Origin: Paenibacillus sp. Soil787
Lineage (GTDB): Bacteria; Bacillota; Bacilli; Paenibacillales; NBRC-103111
DNA: 64,000 bases
Reading direction: 5' to 3'
NCBI RefSeq assembly: GCF_001429545.1
Contig: NZ_LMSP01000001.1
Span: forward strand, 28,983-92,982
Shown here: positions 43,844-53,070 of the stretch, one piece after another
How the letters are laid out: each line of letters opens with the position of its first letter
How positions within the stretch are numbered: the first letter of the stretch is position 1
Position numbers and translations under genes: made by a program
The notes under the pieces: model-generated
Database searches by the model: none
What the model was told of the DNA's origin: nothing
What the model saw: the letters and a program-made list of their open reading frames with translations, nothing else

Positions 43844-43941
43844 ATTTCCCCTCTTTTTCTTAAGCCTAAACAATGGTAAGATAGAGAGCAGTGTAGAAAT
43901 GGCAAGTGGTCTATATGTACTATTGAAGGGGGAAAAGGCTT

Positions 43942-44331
43942 TTGCTTAAGAGAACTTTAATCGGATTACTTCGCAGTCATGAAACGACCGGAGATAAAGC
44001 CAAAGATCCTTTGCTTAAAACAAGATACTACAAACTTCCTAAAGAACAAGTATGGGAAGAAGTCACTGCCGTTCTGAAAAAAACGCCGGGCTATAAACTT
44101 CTCCACGAAGTTCAAAATGTTGGTGAAATTCTTGCGGAACGTAAAACAATGACTGGACGAACACAGGATGTTACGTTAACTCTATTTGGGATTAATCCCG
44201 TGAAAACCGCGGTAGACATTTATTCAGCATCCCGAGGCTCAATGGGGGATCTGGGTTCCAATTACCGTACTATTATAGATATTTATAAACAATTAGACAG
44301 AAAGCTTGCTCCGTATAAAATTGAAGGATAA
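43942..44331 (+). CDS. DUF1499-like cytosolic protein
   Basis: A 129-residue protein without signal or membrane segments. Its layout (YYKLPKEQVWEEVTAVLKKTPGYKLL, then short beta strands and DIYSASRGSMGDLGSNYRTI) resembles DUF1499 proteins. Starts at TTG with AAGGGGG upstream. Function unknown. Confidence 0.6.
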   Translation: MLKRTLIGLLRSHETTGDKAKDPLLKTRYYKLPKEQVWEEVTAVLKKTPGYKLLHEVQNVGEILAERKTMTGRTQDVTLTLFGINPVKTAVDIYSASRGSMGDLGSNYRTIIDIYKQLDRKLAPYKIEG

Positions 44332-44335
44332 CAAA

Positions 44336-44372
44336 AACAGCAGGGAAGCTAGGCCTCCTTGCTGTTTTATTT
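44336..44372 (+). terminator. Terminator of the DUF1499-like gene
   Basis: AACAGCA-GG pairs with CC-TGCTGTT with a small mismatch region, followed by TTATTTTG. Confidence 0.7.
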
Positions 44373-44373
44373 T

Positions 44374-44464
44374 GTAGATAAGAAAGTATAAGTTTTATAC
44401 TTTTGCTTCGCATCTACCTTGACAAACGCGCTCGTCCCTGAAGGACGACGGAGTCGTTTATCCT
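44374..44464 (+). repeat. Dispersed element I, internally deleted derivative
   Basis: Begins with the element's first bases (GTAGATAAG), then jumps straight to AAAGTATAAGTTTTATAC and continues to the end GGACGACGGAGTCGTTTATCC. About 60-70 bp of the interior of the full copies are missing while both ends are kept, the pattern of a miniature mobile element. Confidence 0.75.
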
Positions 44465-44474
44465 TTTGTGCGTA

Positions 44475-44993
44475 TTAAACTAATTTTTTGACAGCTTCTA
44501 CAGCTGATTCATAATTAGGGTGAGCCGTCATTTCGCCCAAGTACTCAACGTATTGAACGGTATCATTCGCATCAACGACAAAAATGGAACGCATATCAAG
44601 TTGAAGTTCTTTGATCAAAACGCCATAAGCTTCGCCGAAAGATTTTGTTTTGTAATCGGACAAAGTGATCACTTTGTCAATACCTGCCGCACCACACCAG
44701 CGGGATTGTGCAAAAGGAAGATCAACACTGATGGTCAGAACAGCAACATTGTCGCCTAGACCTGCTGCTTCTTCATTGAAGCGGCGAGTTTGTGCGTCAC
44801 AAACGCCTGTATCCAAAGAAGGAACAACGCTGATCAGCTTTACTTTACCTGCATAATCTGCGAGGGAAACTTGAGTCATCAAATCTTTGTTAACTGTGAA
44901 GTTAGGTGCTTTGTCACCCACTTTAATTTCAGGTCCTACCAAAGTAATCGGATTGCCTTTAATCGTAGCAACGCCAGTACGTTCTTGTGCCAT
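44475..44993 (-). CDS. tpx: Thiol peroxidase
   Basis: A 172-residue peroxiredoxin of the Tpx type. The peroxidatic Cys is in PSLDTGVCD (C62 region) and the resolving Cys in SRWCGAAG about 34 residues later. It reduces hydrogen peroxide and lipid or alkyl hydroperoxides with thioredoxin. AGGAGG precedes the ATG. Monocistronic and divergent from the LysR gene. Confidence 0.95.
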   Translation of the reverse strand: MAQERTGVATIKGNPITLVGPEIKVGDKAPNFTVNKDLMTQVSLADYAGKVKLISVVPSLDTGVCDAQTRRFNEEAAGLGDNVAVLTISVDLPFAQSRWCGAAGIDKVITLSDYKTKSFGEAYGVLIKELQLDMRSIFVVDANDTVQYVEYLGEMTAHPNYESAVEAVKKLV

Positions 44994-45155
44994 ATGAACT
45001 GTTTCCTCCTTTATTTTCCATGCTAAATAACAACCTATTTATTATAAGCTTTTTGAACTTAGGTTGTCCAATCGTTACTGTAAGGCTATAATTTAAAATG
45101 TTTAAAGATTTTGTAAGCTCGTAATCACGTAACAATAGTCGGGGGATTTATCCAA

Positions 45156-46040
45156 GTGGAATTAAGACAATTGCAGTATTTTGTTAAAGTAGCAAGAAAG
45201 CAGCATGTGACCCAGGCAGCGGAAGAAATGCATGTTGCGCAGTCGGCTGTTAGCCGGCAGATTCATCTTTTGGAGGAAGAGCTGGGCATTAATTTGTTTG
45301 TGCAAAAAGGTCGTAATCTTCATCTTACCTCAGTAGGTCATTTATTCTTAAGCCGGGTCGAGGGGATATTGACGGACTTGGAACGCGCTGTTGGCGAAAT
45401 ACATGAATTTCTTGATCCGGAAGCTGGGGAAATTCGCATTGGGTTTCCGCATAGCCTGGTCATCAATTTGCTGCCTGCTGTCATTGCAGCCTTTAAAAAA
45501 GATCACCCTAACGTTAAATTCAGGCTTCGTCAAGGGACTTATACGTCCTTAATCCGAGATGTCTCTAAGGGAGAAATAGATCTGGCCTTCATTTCACCAT
45601 TTCCTGAAACACATGAACATGTTTCGGGTGAAATTTTGTTGACCGAAGAGTTATATGCGATTATTCCCTCCAACCATATCCTTGCGGATTACACATCCAT
45701 ACGACTGGAGCAGTTAAAGAATGAGCCTTTCGTTATGTTTAGTGAAGAATATACGCTGCGCACGATTGTGATGGAGGCTTGCTTGAAAGCAGGCTTCGTT
45801 CCGAAGATTGAGTTCGAAGGGGAAGAAACAGATACCATTCGTGGGCTAGTAGCCGCAGGCATGGGGGTCAGTTTGCTTCCTTCCATGGCTTTAATGGAAA
45901 ACGGTCAAATGCAGCCAGTCAAAATTCGTGTGACTGATCCTGTGGTCACTAGAACGGTCGGTTTAATTTGCCGAAAAAGTGAAAAGCTGCCCTTGGTGGC
46001 TGAAGTTTTCAGGCGGTTTCTATGTGATTATTTTCAATGA
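45156..46040 (+). CDS. LysR family transcriptional regulator
   Basis: A 294-residue regulator. The N-terminal winged helix-turn-helix is clear (ARKQHVTQAAEEMHVAQSA), followed by a linker helix and a two-lobed substrate-binding domain. It resembles the GltC/CcpE-like branch. Starts at GTG. It is divergent from tpx, so tpx or a metabolic gene elsewhere may be its target; the sequence does not prove this. Confidence 0.9.
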   Translation: MELRQLQYFVKVARKQHVTQAAEEMHVAQSAVSRQIHLLEEELGINLFVQKGRNLHLTSVGHLFLSRVEGILTDLERAVGEIHEFLDPEAGEIRIGFPHSLVINLLPAVIAAFKKDHPNVKFRLRQGTYTSLIRDVSKGEIDLAFISPFPETHEHVSGEILLTEELYAIIPSNHILADYTSIRLEQLKNEPFVMFSEEYTLRTIVMEACLKAGFVPKIEFEGEETDTIRGLVAAGMGVSLLPSMALMENGQMQPVKIRVTDPVVTRTVGLICRKSEKLPLVAEVFRRFLCDYFQ

Positions 46041-46090
46041 AAAAAAGCTCATCTTGGGTGTGTGAATGACACCTTATAAGATGAGCTTTT
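46041..46090. terminator. Bidirectional terminator
   Basis: AAAAGCTCATCTT pairs with AAGATGAGCTTTT around a GGTGT/ACACC inner stem. It lies between LysR and the convergent YugP gene. Confidence 0.85.
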
Positions 46091-46094
46091 ATGT

Positions 46095-46784
46095 TTAATC
46101 GTCATTATTACGGCCATTGAATATCATAATATATTTCAGAAGTTCAAGAACGGAGATTAATGCGGCTGCAACGTACGTAAGCGCGGCTGCATTCAATACC
46201 TTGGCTACCCCACGTTCTTCTTCATTAGAGATGAAGCCTTCAGCAATCATTACATCTCGGGCTCTTGAGCTGGCGTTAAATTCTACAGGCAATGTGACTA
46301 ATTGAAAAGCAACGGCTGCTGCGAAAAAGATAATGCCAAGACCGAGTAACCATGGGATCTGCTGGAAGAAGAAGCCGGCAAGTATAAGCAAGGGAGCTAC
46401 ACCAGAAGCGAAATTAACAACCGGGAACATGTGGTGCCTTGCGACAAGCATGGGATAGTGAACTTGGTGTTGAATGGCATGGCCGACTTCGTGACAGGCG
46501 ACAGCAACTGCAGATATGGAGCTTTGATAGTAGACTGGCTCAGATAAACGTACTACTCGAGCTGTCGGATCATAGTGATCTGATAGGGTTCCGGGTACAG
46601 CTTCAACAGGGACATCATATAGCCCGTTGGCATCAAGCATGCGTCTTGCTGCCTGAGCACCTGTCATTCCTGAATAAATGGGAACCTCTGACCATTTGTT
46701 GAATGTTCCCCGAACTCGAAACGAGGCCCACAACGAAAGTCCGAATGCAATAATAATGAGAAAATCCATGGGATGAAAAAACAT
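46095..46784 (-). CDS. yugP: Membrane zinc metallopeptidase (YugP)
   Basis: A 229-residue protein of the neutral zinc metallopeptidase DUF2265 type. One N-terminal helix, a zinc site HEVGHAIQH at residues 98-106, then two to three hydrophobic segments. Length and layout match Bacillus YugP. Substrates unknown. A MerR regulator lies immediately upstream on the same strand (about 22 nt). Confidence 0.88.
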   Translation of the reverse strand: MFFHPMDFLIIIAFGLSLWASFRVRGTFNKWSEVPIYSGMTGAQAARRMLDANGLYDVPVEAVPGTLSDHYDPTARVVRLSEPVYYQSSISAVAVACHEVGHAIQHQVHYPMLVARHHMFPVVNFASGVAPLLILAGFFFQQIPWLLGLGIIFFAAAVAFQLVTLPVEFNASSRARDVMIAEGFISNEEERGVAKVLNAAALTYVAAALISVLELLKYIMIFNGRNNDD

Positions 46785-46806
46785 TTGACATTCCTCCGTA
46801 TTTTCG

Positions 46807-47247
46807 TTAAGAGAACGGATTTTTACCTAGAAGAACTATAAGCGCTTCAATACAGGCCGCAGTTGGCTGAGTAAGTATACGGGAAAGCTTCTTCATTTGA
46901 TTTGGTTTCAACTGTTGGATAAGGGGTCCCAACTCTTTAGCTTCTTTCATTAACTGATCTAAATGAAGCTGGATAGATGTCAGCTTATCTCTCACTGTAT
47001 CATCTGGGGACACCTTACTCCATTTTTGTAAATTCGCTTTGATTTCCTCTAAGGTATATTTCTCGTTCTTCATTGATTCAATACGTTTAAGTCGAGTCAA
47101 AGTTTCATCACTATAAAGGCGGTAATTGGTATCTGATCTCTTCTCTGGTTCAATCAAGTTCAACTTGGTGTAGTAATCAATGGTTCGAGAACTGACATCG
47201 GCAAGTTTGGCTAGTTCTCCGATTTTATAAAGCTTCTCTTTCCCCAT
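46807..47247 (-). CDS. MerR family transcriptional regulator
   Basis: A 146-residue regulator. The winged helix-turn-helix (YKIGELAKLADVSSRTIDYY) and the second wing (RLYSDETLTRLKRI) are intact; a coiled-coil dimerisation helix and a short C-terminal effector part follow. No metal-binding Cys cluster is seen. It is divergent from amt and precedes yugP. Confidence 0.88.
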   Translation of the reverse strand: MGKEKLYKIGELAKLADVSSRTIDYYTKLNLIEPEKRSDTNYRLYSDETLTRLKRIESMKNEKYTLEEIKANLQKWSKVSPDDTVRDKLTSIQLHLDQLMKEAKELGPLIQQLKPNQMKKLSRILTQPTAACIEALIVLLGKNPFS

Positions 47248-47467
47248 AATAAATTCACCTCTACTCCAATGTTATGAATGAGTTCTTCTATATAGTAATG
47301 ATAACTGATTACAAACCGTACAGTCAAACGTAATACTTTTCAAAGCTGACATTGATTCTAGGATAGGAATTGTAACATTTTGGTCGATCTATGAGCGAAA
47401 ACACGAATTATGCCTGTTCGATGTCAGGTTATTTTTCGTTTTTTTCATTTTTTCAAAGAATATCCTA

Positions 47468-47496
47468 TTGTCAAACCCATTTAACCTGTATATAAT
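47468..47496 (+). promoter_or_regulatory. Sigma-A promoter of amt
   Basis: TTGTCA (47468-47473) and TATAAT (47491-47496) with a 17-bp spacer. Confidence 0.8.
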
Positions 47497-47517
47497 GACA
47501 TTAAGAGTTTCATTACA

Positions 47518-47534
47518 TGTTACTTAATATAACA
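47518..47534. promoter_or_regulatory. GlnR/TnrA operator before amt
   Basis: TGTTACTTAATATAACA is a perfect match to TGTNA-N7-TNACA with full dyad symmetry. It lies about 22 bp downstream of the -10 and 18 bp before the ATG, a position that would block transcription when nitrogen is abundant, as expected for GlnR repression. Confidence 0.88.
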
Positions 47535-47551
47535 TTAAAGGAAGTGGTCGT

Positions 47552-48937
47552 ATGGTTAAGAAGTTGTTGTTAGCTTTCGGCGTTATGGCACTATTGTTCC
47601 CTACTCTCGCATTCGCTGCAGATGAAGCGACTGTACCGCAACTTCAAAGTGCTATCGATGCAGTTTGGGTTATGTTAGCAGCTATTTTGGTCATCTTCAT
47701 GCAAGCTGGTTTTGCTTTATTAGAAGCTGGGTCTACTAGAATGAAGAATGCCGGTCACGTAGCCGGTAAAACAATTTTAACATTTGGCTTATGCGCCATT
47801 GCTTTCTGGGCTGTAGGTTTCGGTTTCGCCTTCGGTGACGGAAATGCTTTCTTCGGAACGACTGGGTTCTTCGTTACAGGTTTAGAAGATCAAGCGGCGG
47901 CGGCATTCGGATCCCTTTCGTTCTCAGATGTACCTATCGGTATTAAGTTCTTGTTCCAATTAGCTTTCGCAGGTGTATCTTTAGCGATTGCATGGGGCGG
48001 ATTTGCCGAAAGAGCGAAACTTCCCGTTTACTTCATCTTCGGAATTTTGTTTACCGTCGTGATTTATCCAATCGTTGCTCACTGGGTTTGGGGCGGCGGC
48101 TGGCTGAGCAAGCTTGGTATGCAGGATTTCGCGGGATCAACAGTTGTTCACTTACAAGGTGCAACGGCAGCGCTCGTAGCTACTATCTTGTTAAAACCAC
48201 GTATTGGCAAATATAATAAAGATAAAACGCCAAACTTGATTCCTGGTCACAACCAAGTGTTGTCTGTCCTCGGTGTTATCATTCTTTGGATCGGTTGGTT
48301 CGGTTTCAACCCAGGTAGTACACTAAGTGCAATGGGTGATGGGTTCTTTGGTTATATTGCTCTGACAACGAACATGGCTGCTGCGGCAGGCGGGGTTGCG
48401 GCTCTAATCATTTCTTGGATGTATTTCGGTAAAGCAGATATTCCTAGCATGTTGAACGGTGTTCTTGCAGCGCTAGTTGCGATTACAGCAGCTTGTGCAT
48501 TCGTAGATACTTGGGCTGCCATCGTCATCGGTGCTGTAGCTGGTATTGTTACATTCTTCACAGCACAATGGTTCGAAAGAGCTGGTATCGACGATCCGAT
48601 CTATGCTTTCTCCGTGCATGGTATCGCCGGTATTTGGGGAACTCTATCCACAGGTTTGTTCGCTACACCTGAGCTTTCAGCGAAGGTTGGTGTTGGCGGT
48701 GCAGGATTGTTCTACGGCGGTGGTTTACACCAATTAGGCGTTCAAGCACTAGGTTTAGCTGGAGCATTAATATTCGTACTTGTCCTTTCCTTCATTATCT
48801 TAGGCATTCTGAAAGCAACAATTGGTCTTCGTGTTACAGAAGAAGAAGAAATTATCGGTCTGGATTTGTCTGAACATGGTTCATACGGATATCCAGAACA
48901 AATGAAAAAAGCAGCTCAAAACGGCATGTCCGTTTAA
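47552..48937 (+). CDS. amt: Ammonium transporter (Amt/NrgA)
   Basis: A 461-residue protein with a signal-like first helix (LLLAFGVMALLFPTLAFAA) and eleven further membrane segments. Channel-lining features include AWGGFAERAK, VVHLQGATAALVA, GWFGFNPGS and the twin-His region DPIYAFSVHGIAG with a late His. It moves ammonium inward. No glnK/P-II gene follows; a DUF294 nucleotidyltransferase and an exonuclease do. Confidence 0.95.
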   Translation: MVKKLLLAFGVMALLFPTLAFAADEATVPQLQSAIDAVWVMLAAILVIFMQAGFALLEAGSTRMKNAGHVAGKTILTFGLCAIAFWAVGFGFAFGDGNAFFGTTGFFVTGLEDQAAAAFGSLSFSDVPIGIKFLFQLAFAGVSLAIAWGGFAERAKLPVYFIFGILFTVVIYPIVAHWVWGGGWLSKLGMQDFAGSTVVHLQGATAALVATILLKPRIGKYNKDKTPNLIPGHNQVLSVLGVIILWIGWFGFNPGSTLSAMGDGFFGYIALTTNMAAAAGGVAALIISWMYFGKADIPSMLNGVLAALVAITAACAFVDTWAAIVIGAVAGIVTFFTAQWFERAGIDDPIYAFSVHGIAGIWGTLSTGLFATPELSAKVGVGGAGLFYGGGLHQLGVQALGLAGALIFVLVLSFIILGILKATIGLRVTEEEEIIGLDLSEHGSYGYPEQMKKAAQNGMSV

Positions 48938-48976
48938 TACCACTTACACTTTCTACTAGAGCAAAGGGGATGCAAC

Positions 48977-50059
48977 ATGAATCATCTCTCAATGGAACAG
49001 ATCCTGGAACGCATCTATCAATCGGAACAGTTCGATGAGATGCGAATAACCAGAGATCAGGTGCATGAGATGTTTCGGGAGCATCTCCTTTTCTCTCATT
49101 CACCTGAAATTGGGCGAAAAGTAAATCAAATTCACGATGCTTTTATTCATAGGACGATAGAACTGGCTGAACATATGCTGGAGGATGAAGGGTTCGGGAA
49201 ACCGCCCGTACCTTATTCATTTATTTTGTTTGGCAGTGGCGGAAGACGAGAACAAACGCTTTGGAGTGATCAAGATAACGGACTTATTTATGAAGAAAGT
49301 GAAGATCACACAGAGGAAGAATTAGATGATTATTTTATCAAACTTGTAGAATGTATCCTTCGTGGTCTTGATATTTTAGGCTATCCGCCTTGTGAAGGCA
49401 ATGTGATCTCGAGCAACAAGCAATGGCGAAAATCGTTTTCCAAGTATATCGATATGATGACAGCATGGTTTATGGAACCAGATTGGGAAAATGTTCGTTA
49501 TTTACTCATCCTTGCTGATATGCGCTGTATCTTCGGTTCAGAAGCTCTGGTAGATCGGCTTAAAGGCGAGTTTCTTGCTTATGTTCAGGAACATCCGAGT
49601 ATCTTGAAGTATCTGTTATCCAATACACTTCATCACAGAATAACAATGGGCGTATTCGGACATTTGATCACAGAGAGATATGGAGAGGATGCAGGCGGGT
49701 TTGACATTAAGTATGGCGCCTATATTCCTATCGTAAATGGGATTCGACTTCTTGCTATCCAAGCAGGGATCATACACTCCTCTACGTTGGAGAGAATTAG
49801 ATTGCTGCAGGAAACTTCTTTCATCCCTAAGCAATTAGCCGTTGAATGGCAGTCTGCTTTTGGAGTTGCGCTTAAACTTAGAGATTTGACACCTTATCAG
49901 CTTGATCATGAGATGTACACGACAAGAGGGAAACTAAACGCTGATCAGTTGACCAAAGAGATGAAGCAAGAATTAAAACATTGCTTACGTACGGGGATAG
50001 GATTACAAAAGTACGTTAGAAAATCAATCGATTCACACCTAGAGACAGGAAAAGGTTAG
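48977..50059 (+). CDS. DUF294 nucleotidyltransferase-like protein
   Basis: A 360-residue protein. The nucleotidyltransferase core has GSGGRREQ followed by SDQDNGLIYEE, the GS..DxD layout of the beta-polymerase superfamily in DUF294 and GlnD-like proteins; the C-terminal half is the DUF294_C helical domain. It lies 39 nt after amt. Modification of a nitrogen-control partner is plausible but unproven, as no P-II gene is in the window. Confidence 0.85.
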   Translation: MNHLSMEQILERIYQSEQFDEMRITRDQVHEMFREHLLFSHSPEIGRKVNQIHDAFIHRTIELAEHMLEDEGFGKPPVPYSFILFGSGGRREQTLWSDQDNGLIYEESEDHTEEELDDYFIKLVECILRGLDILGYPPCEGNVISSNKQWRKSFSKYIDMMTAWFMEPDWENVRYLLILADMRCIFGSEALVDRLKGEFLAYVQEHPSILKYLLSNTLHHRITMGVFGHLITERYGEDAGGFDIKYGAYIPIVNGIRLLAIQAGIIHSSTLERIRLLQETSFIPKQLAVEWQSAFGVALKLRDLTPYQLDHEMYTTRGKLNADQLTKEMKQELKHCLRTGIGLQKYVRKSIDSHLETGKG

Positions 50060-50104
50060 AAATAACGGGATTATTTTTCATTAGGCAGGGAGTGGTGATT
50101 CGAG

Positions 50105-50839
50105 ATGAAAGATATGCGTCCGGCTGGGCGAATGTGGCATTTGTACAAAATGGGTGGTCTTACACCAGCGCTTACGTCCATGTTTGATGTACAGAGTGCT
50201 CAACAGATGGCTTTTATTCGTTCCATGTTGAAGGAGCAAAGGAAAGATTCCCTGTTTGAGATACCGCTTCACTCGATGGAAATCGTTGTTTTTGATTTGG
50301 AAACGACAGGATTTTCTCCTTATAACGGTGATGAAATTATTTCATTCGGAGGCGTCTCTGTCATAGGCGGTGAAGTACAAAATAATCATACATTCTATAG
50401 TATGGTAAATCCAAAACGTAAGATTCCGGATGAGATTGTTAATCTAACCGGCATTACGAACGAAATGGCTGCTGACGCGCCTGAATTAATAGGAGTGTTA
50501 AGTGACTTCTTGGAGTTTGTTGGGCAAAGAATATTGGTTGCTCATGCAACGGGGCACGATAAAAACTTCTTGAATTCGGCTTTATGGCGTACGTCCAAAG
50601 TAAGCTTATCACATCGTGTTCTCGATACTATAATGATTGCCAAGTGGCTAATGCCAAAGAGAAAAAACTTGAGTTTGGACTCTCTGCTTCATGCCTATGA
50701 TATTCCGGTAACGAATCGTCACCATGCGCTTGATGATTCCCTTATGACTGCGCAGCTATGGTCTAGATTCATGGAGGAAATAAAATCAAGAAATGTAGAT
50801 ACCTTAGGGGATTTGTACGCCTTATTAAGCCATCACTGA
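50105..50839 (+). CDS. DnaQ-like 3'-5' exonuclease domain protein
   Basis: A 244-residue DEDDh exonuclease. Exo I is VVFDLETTGF (D, E), Exo II includes LVAHATGHDKNFL, and Exo III is NRHHALDDSLM (H, D). About 60 residues precede the domain. Third gene of the amt unit (45 nt after DUF294). Its 3' end overlaps the convergent peptidase gene by 7 nt. A repair or RNA-processing role is possible; the link with amt is unexplained. Confidence 0.88.
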   Translation: MKDMRPAGRMWHLYKMGGLTPALTSMFDVQSAQQMAFIRSMLKEQRKDSLFEIPLHSMEIVVFDLETTGFSPYNGDEIISFGGVSVIGGEVQNNHTFYSMVNPKRKIPDEIVNLTGITNEMAADAPELIGVLSDFLEFVGQRILVAHATGHDKNFLNSALWRTSKVSLSHRVLDTIMIAKWLMPKRKNLSLDSLLHAYDIPVTNRHHALDDSLMTAQLWSRFMEEIKSRNVDTLGDLYALLSHH

Positions 50840-51261
50840 CCGATGACAAACGCAAGTTTGTGATATGTGGTCGAGGTGGCTTTTTTTATTTGGTATAGCT
50901 GTAGTTTGGGGTGCTGCGGTTGTAGCATAGATAAGATCCAATAGGTAGGAATCGCATGCCAAAGGGTTTGCAGATCCTGTTCCGAAGGAATGGGAGGAGC
51001 CGTAGGGTGCGAATGAAAAAGTCCGATTACGGTGTTATTGCTGTCCATTAGATAAGGGAGCATTTCTACGGGACTTATATCAAAACGATTCCGTGGGTTA
51101 CTGGCAACATTACGTAAAGGAATGAAGGTACTTGCTTGCAGTTCTTCATTCTTACCATGGGCTTGTCCACCGAGAATGAAGCCGCATGCTTCTTCGGGGA
51201 GTCGCTTAAAGCTGTGGGAGATAAGATCGTTGTATACCTTTTGATTTATATATACATTCAC
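50833..51261 (-). CDS. JAMM/M67 family metallopeptidase-like protein
   Basis: A 142-residue Mov34/MPN-fold protein. The zinc-site Glu is in PEEACGFILGG, and the JAMM motif is GLFHSHPTAPPIPSEQDL, complete with HxH, Ser and Asp. Bacterial relatives remove C-terminal residues from sulphur-carrier proteins or act as isopeptidases. No ubiquitin-like protein or thiS is adjacent. The ATG follows a G-rich leader (AAAGGGTGA). Confidence 0.87.
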   Translation of the reverse strand: MNVYINQKVYNDLISHSFKRLPEEACGFILGGQAHGKNEELQASTFIPLRNVASNPRNRFDISPVEMLPYLMDSNNTVIGLFHSHPTAPPIPSEQDLQTLWHAIPTYWILSMLQPQHPKLQLYQIKKATSTTYHKLAFVIGQ

Positions 51262-51313
51262 CCTTTATCCCCCCCTTCCTAATCAAAGCGCATGTTAGAA
51301 TGAGGTTAGTATA

Positions 51314-52588
51314 TCATGCTTTTTTATTCAAATCCCCTTTAGGCTTAATAAAGAAGAAGACGAGTACAAGCATAAGGAGCGCCATAGAAGAAACGGTAAT
51401 GAATATGGTTTTGTGTGAAATGTTCATGAGCCATCCGAAAAGTGGTGGTCCAAAGGCGACGCCAATGAAACGGAGACTGTTGTACAACGAGGTTATCATG
51501 CCGCGCTGGTCACGCTCTACCGAACCGGTAATCAATGTATTTAAACAAGGCAGCAGGAGGCCTGTGCCAATACCGCTAAGCGTAAGTAAACCGATAAATA
51601 TGTAGAGATTGGTATTTAGGAAGATGGCTAATGCGAGCGAAATCGTCATCAGGATGAGTCCGATATTCATTAGCCAGCGCATGAGAGTGCCGTTTTGTTT
51701 GATTATGGCGCCAGTTGTGTAAGAGGTAATAACCATACCGAGCAAAGGGATAGCAAGAATTAGGCCTTTGCGTATACCTTCAATGCTGTAAGGTGCTTCC
51801 TCTAGTATCTGAGATAAGTAAAAGAGGACGCCGAACAATATAAAAAGCGTAATAGAGCCAGCGAAAAACGCAGGGATGAGCCAGCGTCCTTTTTCTCTAA
51901 GAATCTTGCCAATTTGTTTCAAGTATTGCTTAAGAGGCTCAGCTTCTTTATCTTTGGGAGGCTCCTTAATCAGAAAGATAACAGCGAGCAGCGCCAATAC
52001 ACAAAATATAGGAAAGGCGAAAAATGGAGCAAACCAAGTAATTAAGGCTAATGATGATCCTAAAATAGGACTCACAACTTTGCCTGTTCCGTTAGATGCC
52101 TCGATGAGTCCGAGTGCTTTACTTGCTTCCCCGCCTTTGTACAAATCACCGACAAGCGCCATTGCGATAGGGGCCGTACCTGCGGCGCCAAGGCCTTGTA
52201 TCGCTCGTGCAGCTATCAATATGGGATAGGAATTCCAAACGGCTGCAAAGCCTGCTAGAACGCCCGCAGAACCGTAAATGATTAAGGAAGGGATGATGAC
52301 GGCTTTGCGTGTGAAACGGTCTGATAAATAACCTGATACAGGAATGATGAGTCCGGCTGTGATGGAAAACAGGGTAATGACAAGTGAACTCTGGAAACGC
52401 GAAATGCCCATTTTCTCCTGCATATCTGGCAAGATAGGGACTAGCATTGAATTACCTAGAACGAGAACTAAAGGGATTGTTGCAATGGCTACGTATTCCC
52501 AGATGTGACCTTTTTGGGATTTGTTTTTGGATTTGTCTTCAAAAATGTTTTTACTGAATTTTTTGCCCGTGGCTGCTTTTGTAGTCAT
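51314..52588 (-). CDS. MFS transporter, drug-exporter type
   Basis: A 424-residue 12-helix transporter. Motif A is SGYLSDRFTRKA, and the antiporter motif region GLGAAGTAPIAMALVGDLY near residue 125 indicates a proton antiporter of the DHA family, close to YtbD- or TetA-like proteins. A basic N-terminus precedes helix 1. AAAGGA precedes the ATG. Substrate unknown. Confidence 0.85.
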   Translation of the reverse strand: MTTKAATGKKFSKNIFEDKSKNKSQKGHIWEYVAIATIPLVLVLGNSMLVPILPDMQEKMGISRFQSSLVITLFSITAGLIIPVSGYLSDRFTRKAVIIPSLIIYGSAGVLAGFAAVWNSYPILIAARAIQGLGAAGTAPIAMALVGDLYKGGEASKALGLIEASNGTGKVVSPILGSSLALITWFAPFFAFPIFCVLALLAVIFLIKEPPKDKEAEPLKQYLKQIGKILREKGRWLIPAFFAGSITLFILFGVLFYLSQILEEAPYSIEGIRKGLILAIPLLGMVITSYTTGAIIKQNGTLMRWLMNIGLILMTISLALAIFLNTNLYIFIGLLTLSGIGTGLLLPCLNTLITGSVERDQRGMITSLYNSLRFIGVAFGPPLFGWLMNISHKTIFITVSSMALLMLVLVFFFIKPKGDLNKKA

Positions 52589-52670
52589 AATAATGAGAGT
52601 CCTTTCAGAACATGTAGTATGTTTACTTTTCCCATTAAAGTTGAAAGCATTCCTTGGATTTTCATTATTG

Positions 52671-52756
52671 AAAAATAGTATAGTTTTATACTTTTACCTC
52701 GCTTAACCTTGACAAACCAGCTCGTCACCATTACGGACGACGGAGTTGTTTATCCT
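52671..52756 (+). repeat. Dispersed element I, partial copy
   Basis: Covers the AAGTATA/TTATACTTTT part through TTGACAAACCAGCTCGTC to GGACGACGGAGTTGTTTATCCT. The 5' part is missing. More diverged than the other copies. Confidence 0.65.
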
Positions 52757-53043
52757 AGCGGTATAAGGATAAGTTTTCTGAGGCATGAGAGACCTCTTTT
52801 GGCTAGGTTCATCAATGTTAGTACTGGAAAACGTACAGATGAACTCTTCTGATGAAGAGACCAATCTTTTTTCGACCGCCGTCCCTTAAAATACTGTACA
52901 TTTTCCAATGGGAGTGGTTTTAGCCAATTCAGATTCATATTGTTGCAAAGCGTGCACAGTAATGCACAAGCCGTAAAGATATTATTCCAGGTTGGAACCT
53001 CATATCCAATTCCATCTCCATGCTCAAATGTATGGGGACAAGG

Positions 53044-53065
53044 ACCTGACATCGGTCAGGTTTTT
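53044..53065 (+). terminator. Isolated terminator-like hairpin
   Basis: ACCTGAC pairs with GTCAGGT around ATCG, followed by TTTTT. I see no supported gene upstream of it. The 52757-53043 stretch has only an unsupported minus-strand ORF. Confidence 0.6.
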
Positions 53066-53070
53066 CGTGC

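Noticed and set aside
52750..53052. Minus-strand 100-residue ORF in the repeat island
   Set aside because: No recognisable domain or good start signal, and it ends within the dispersed element. It could be a transposase scrap, but I cannot show it.
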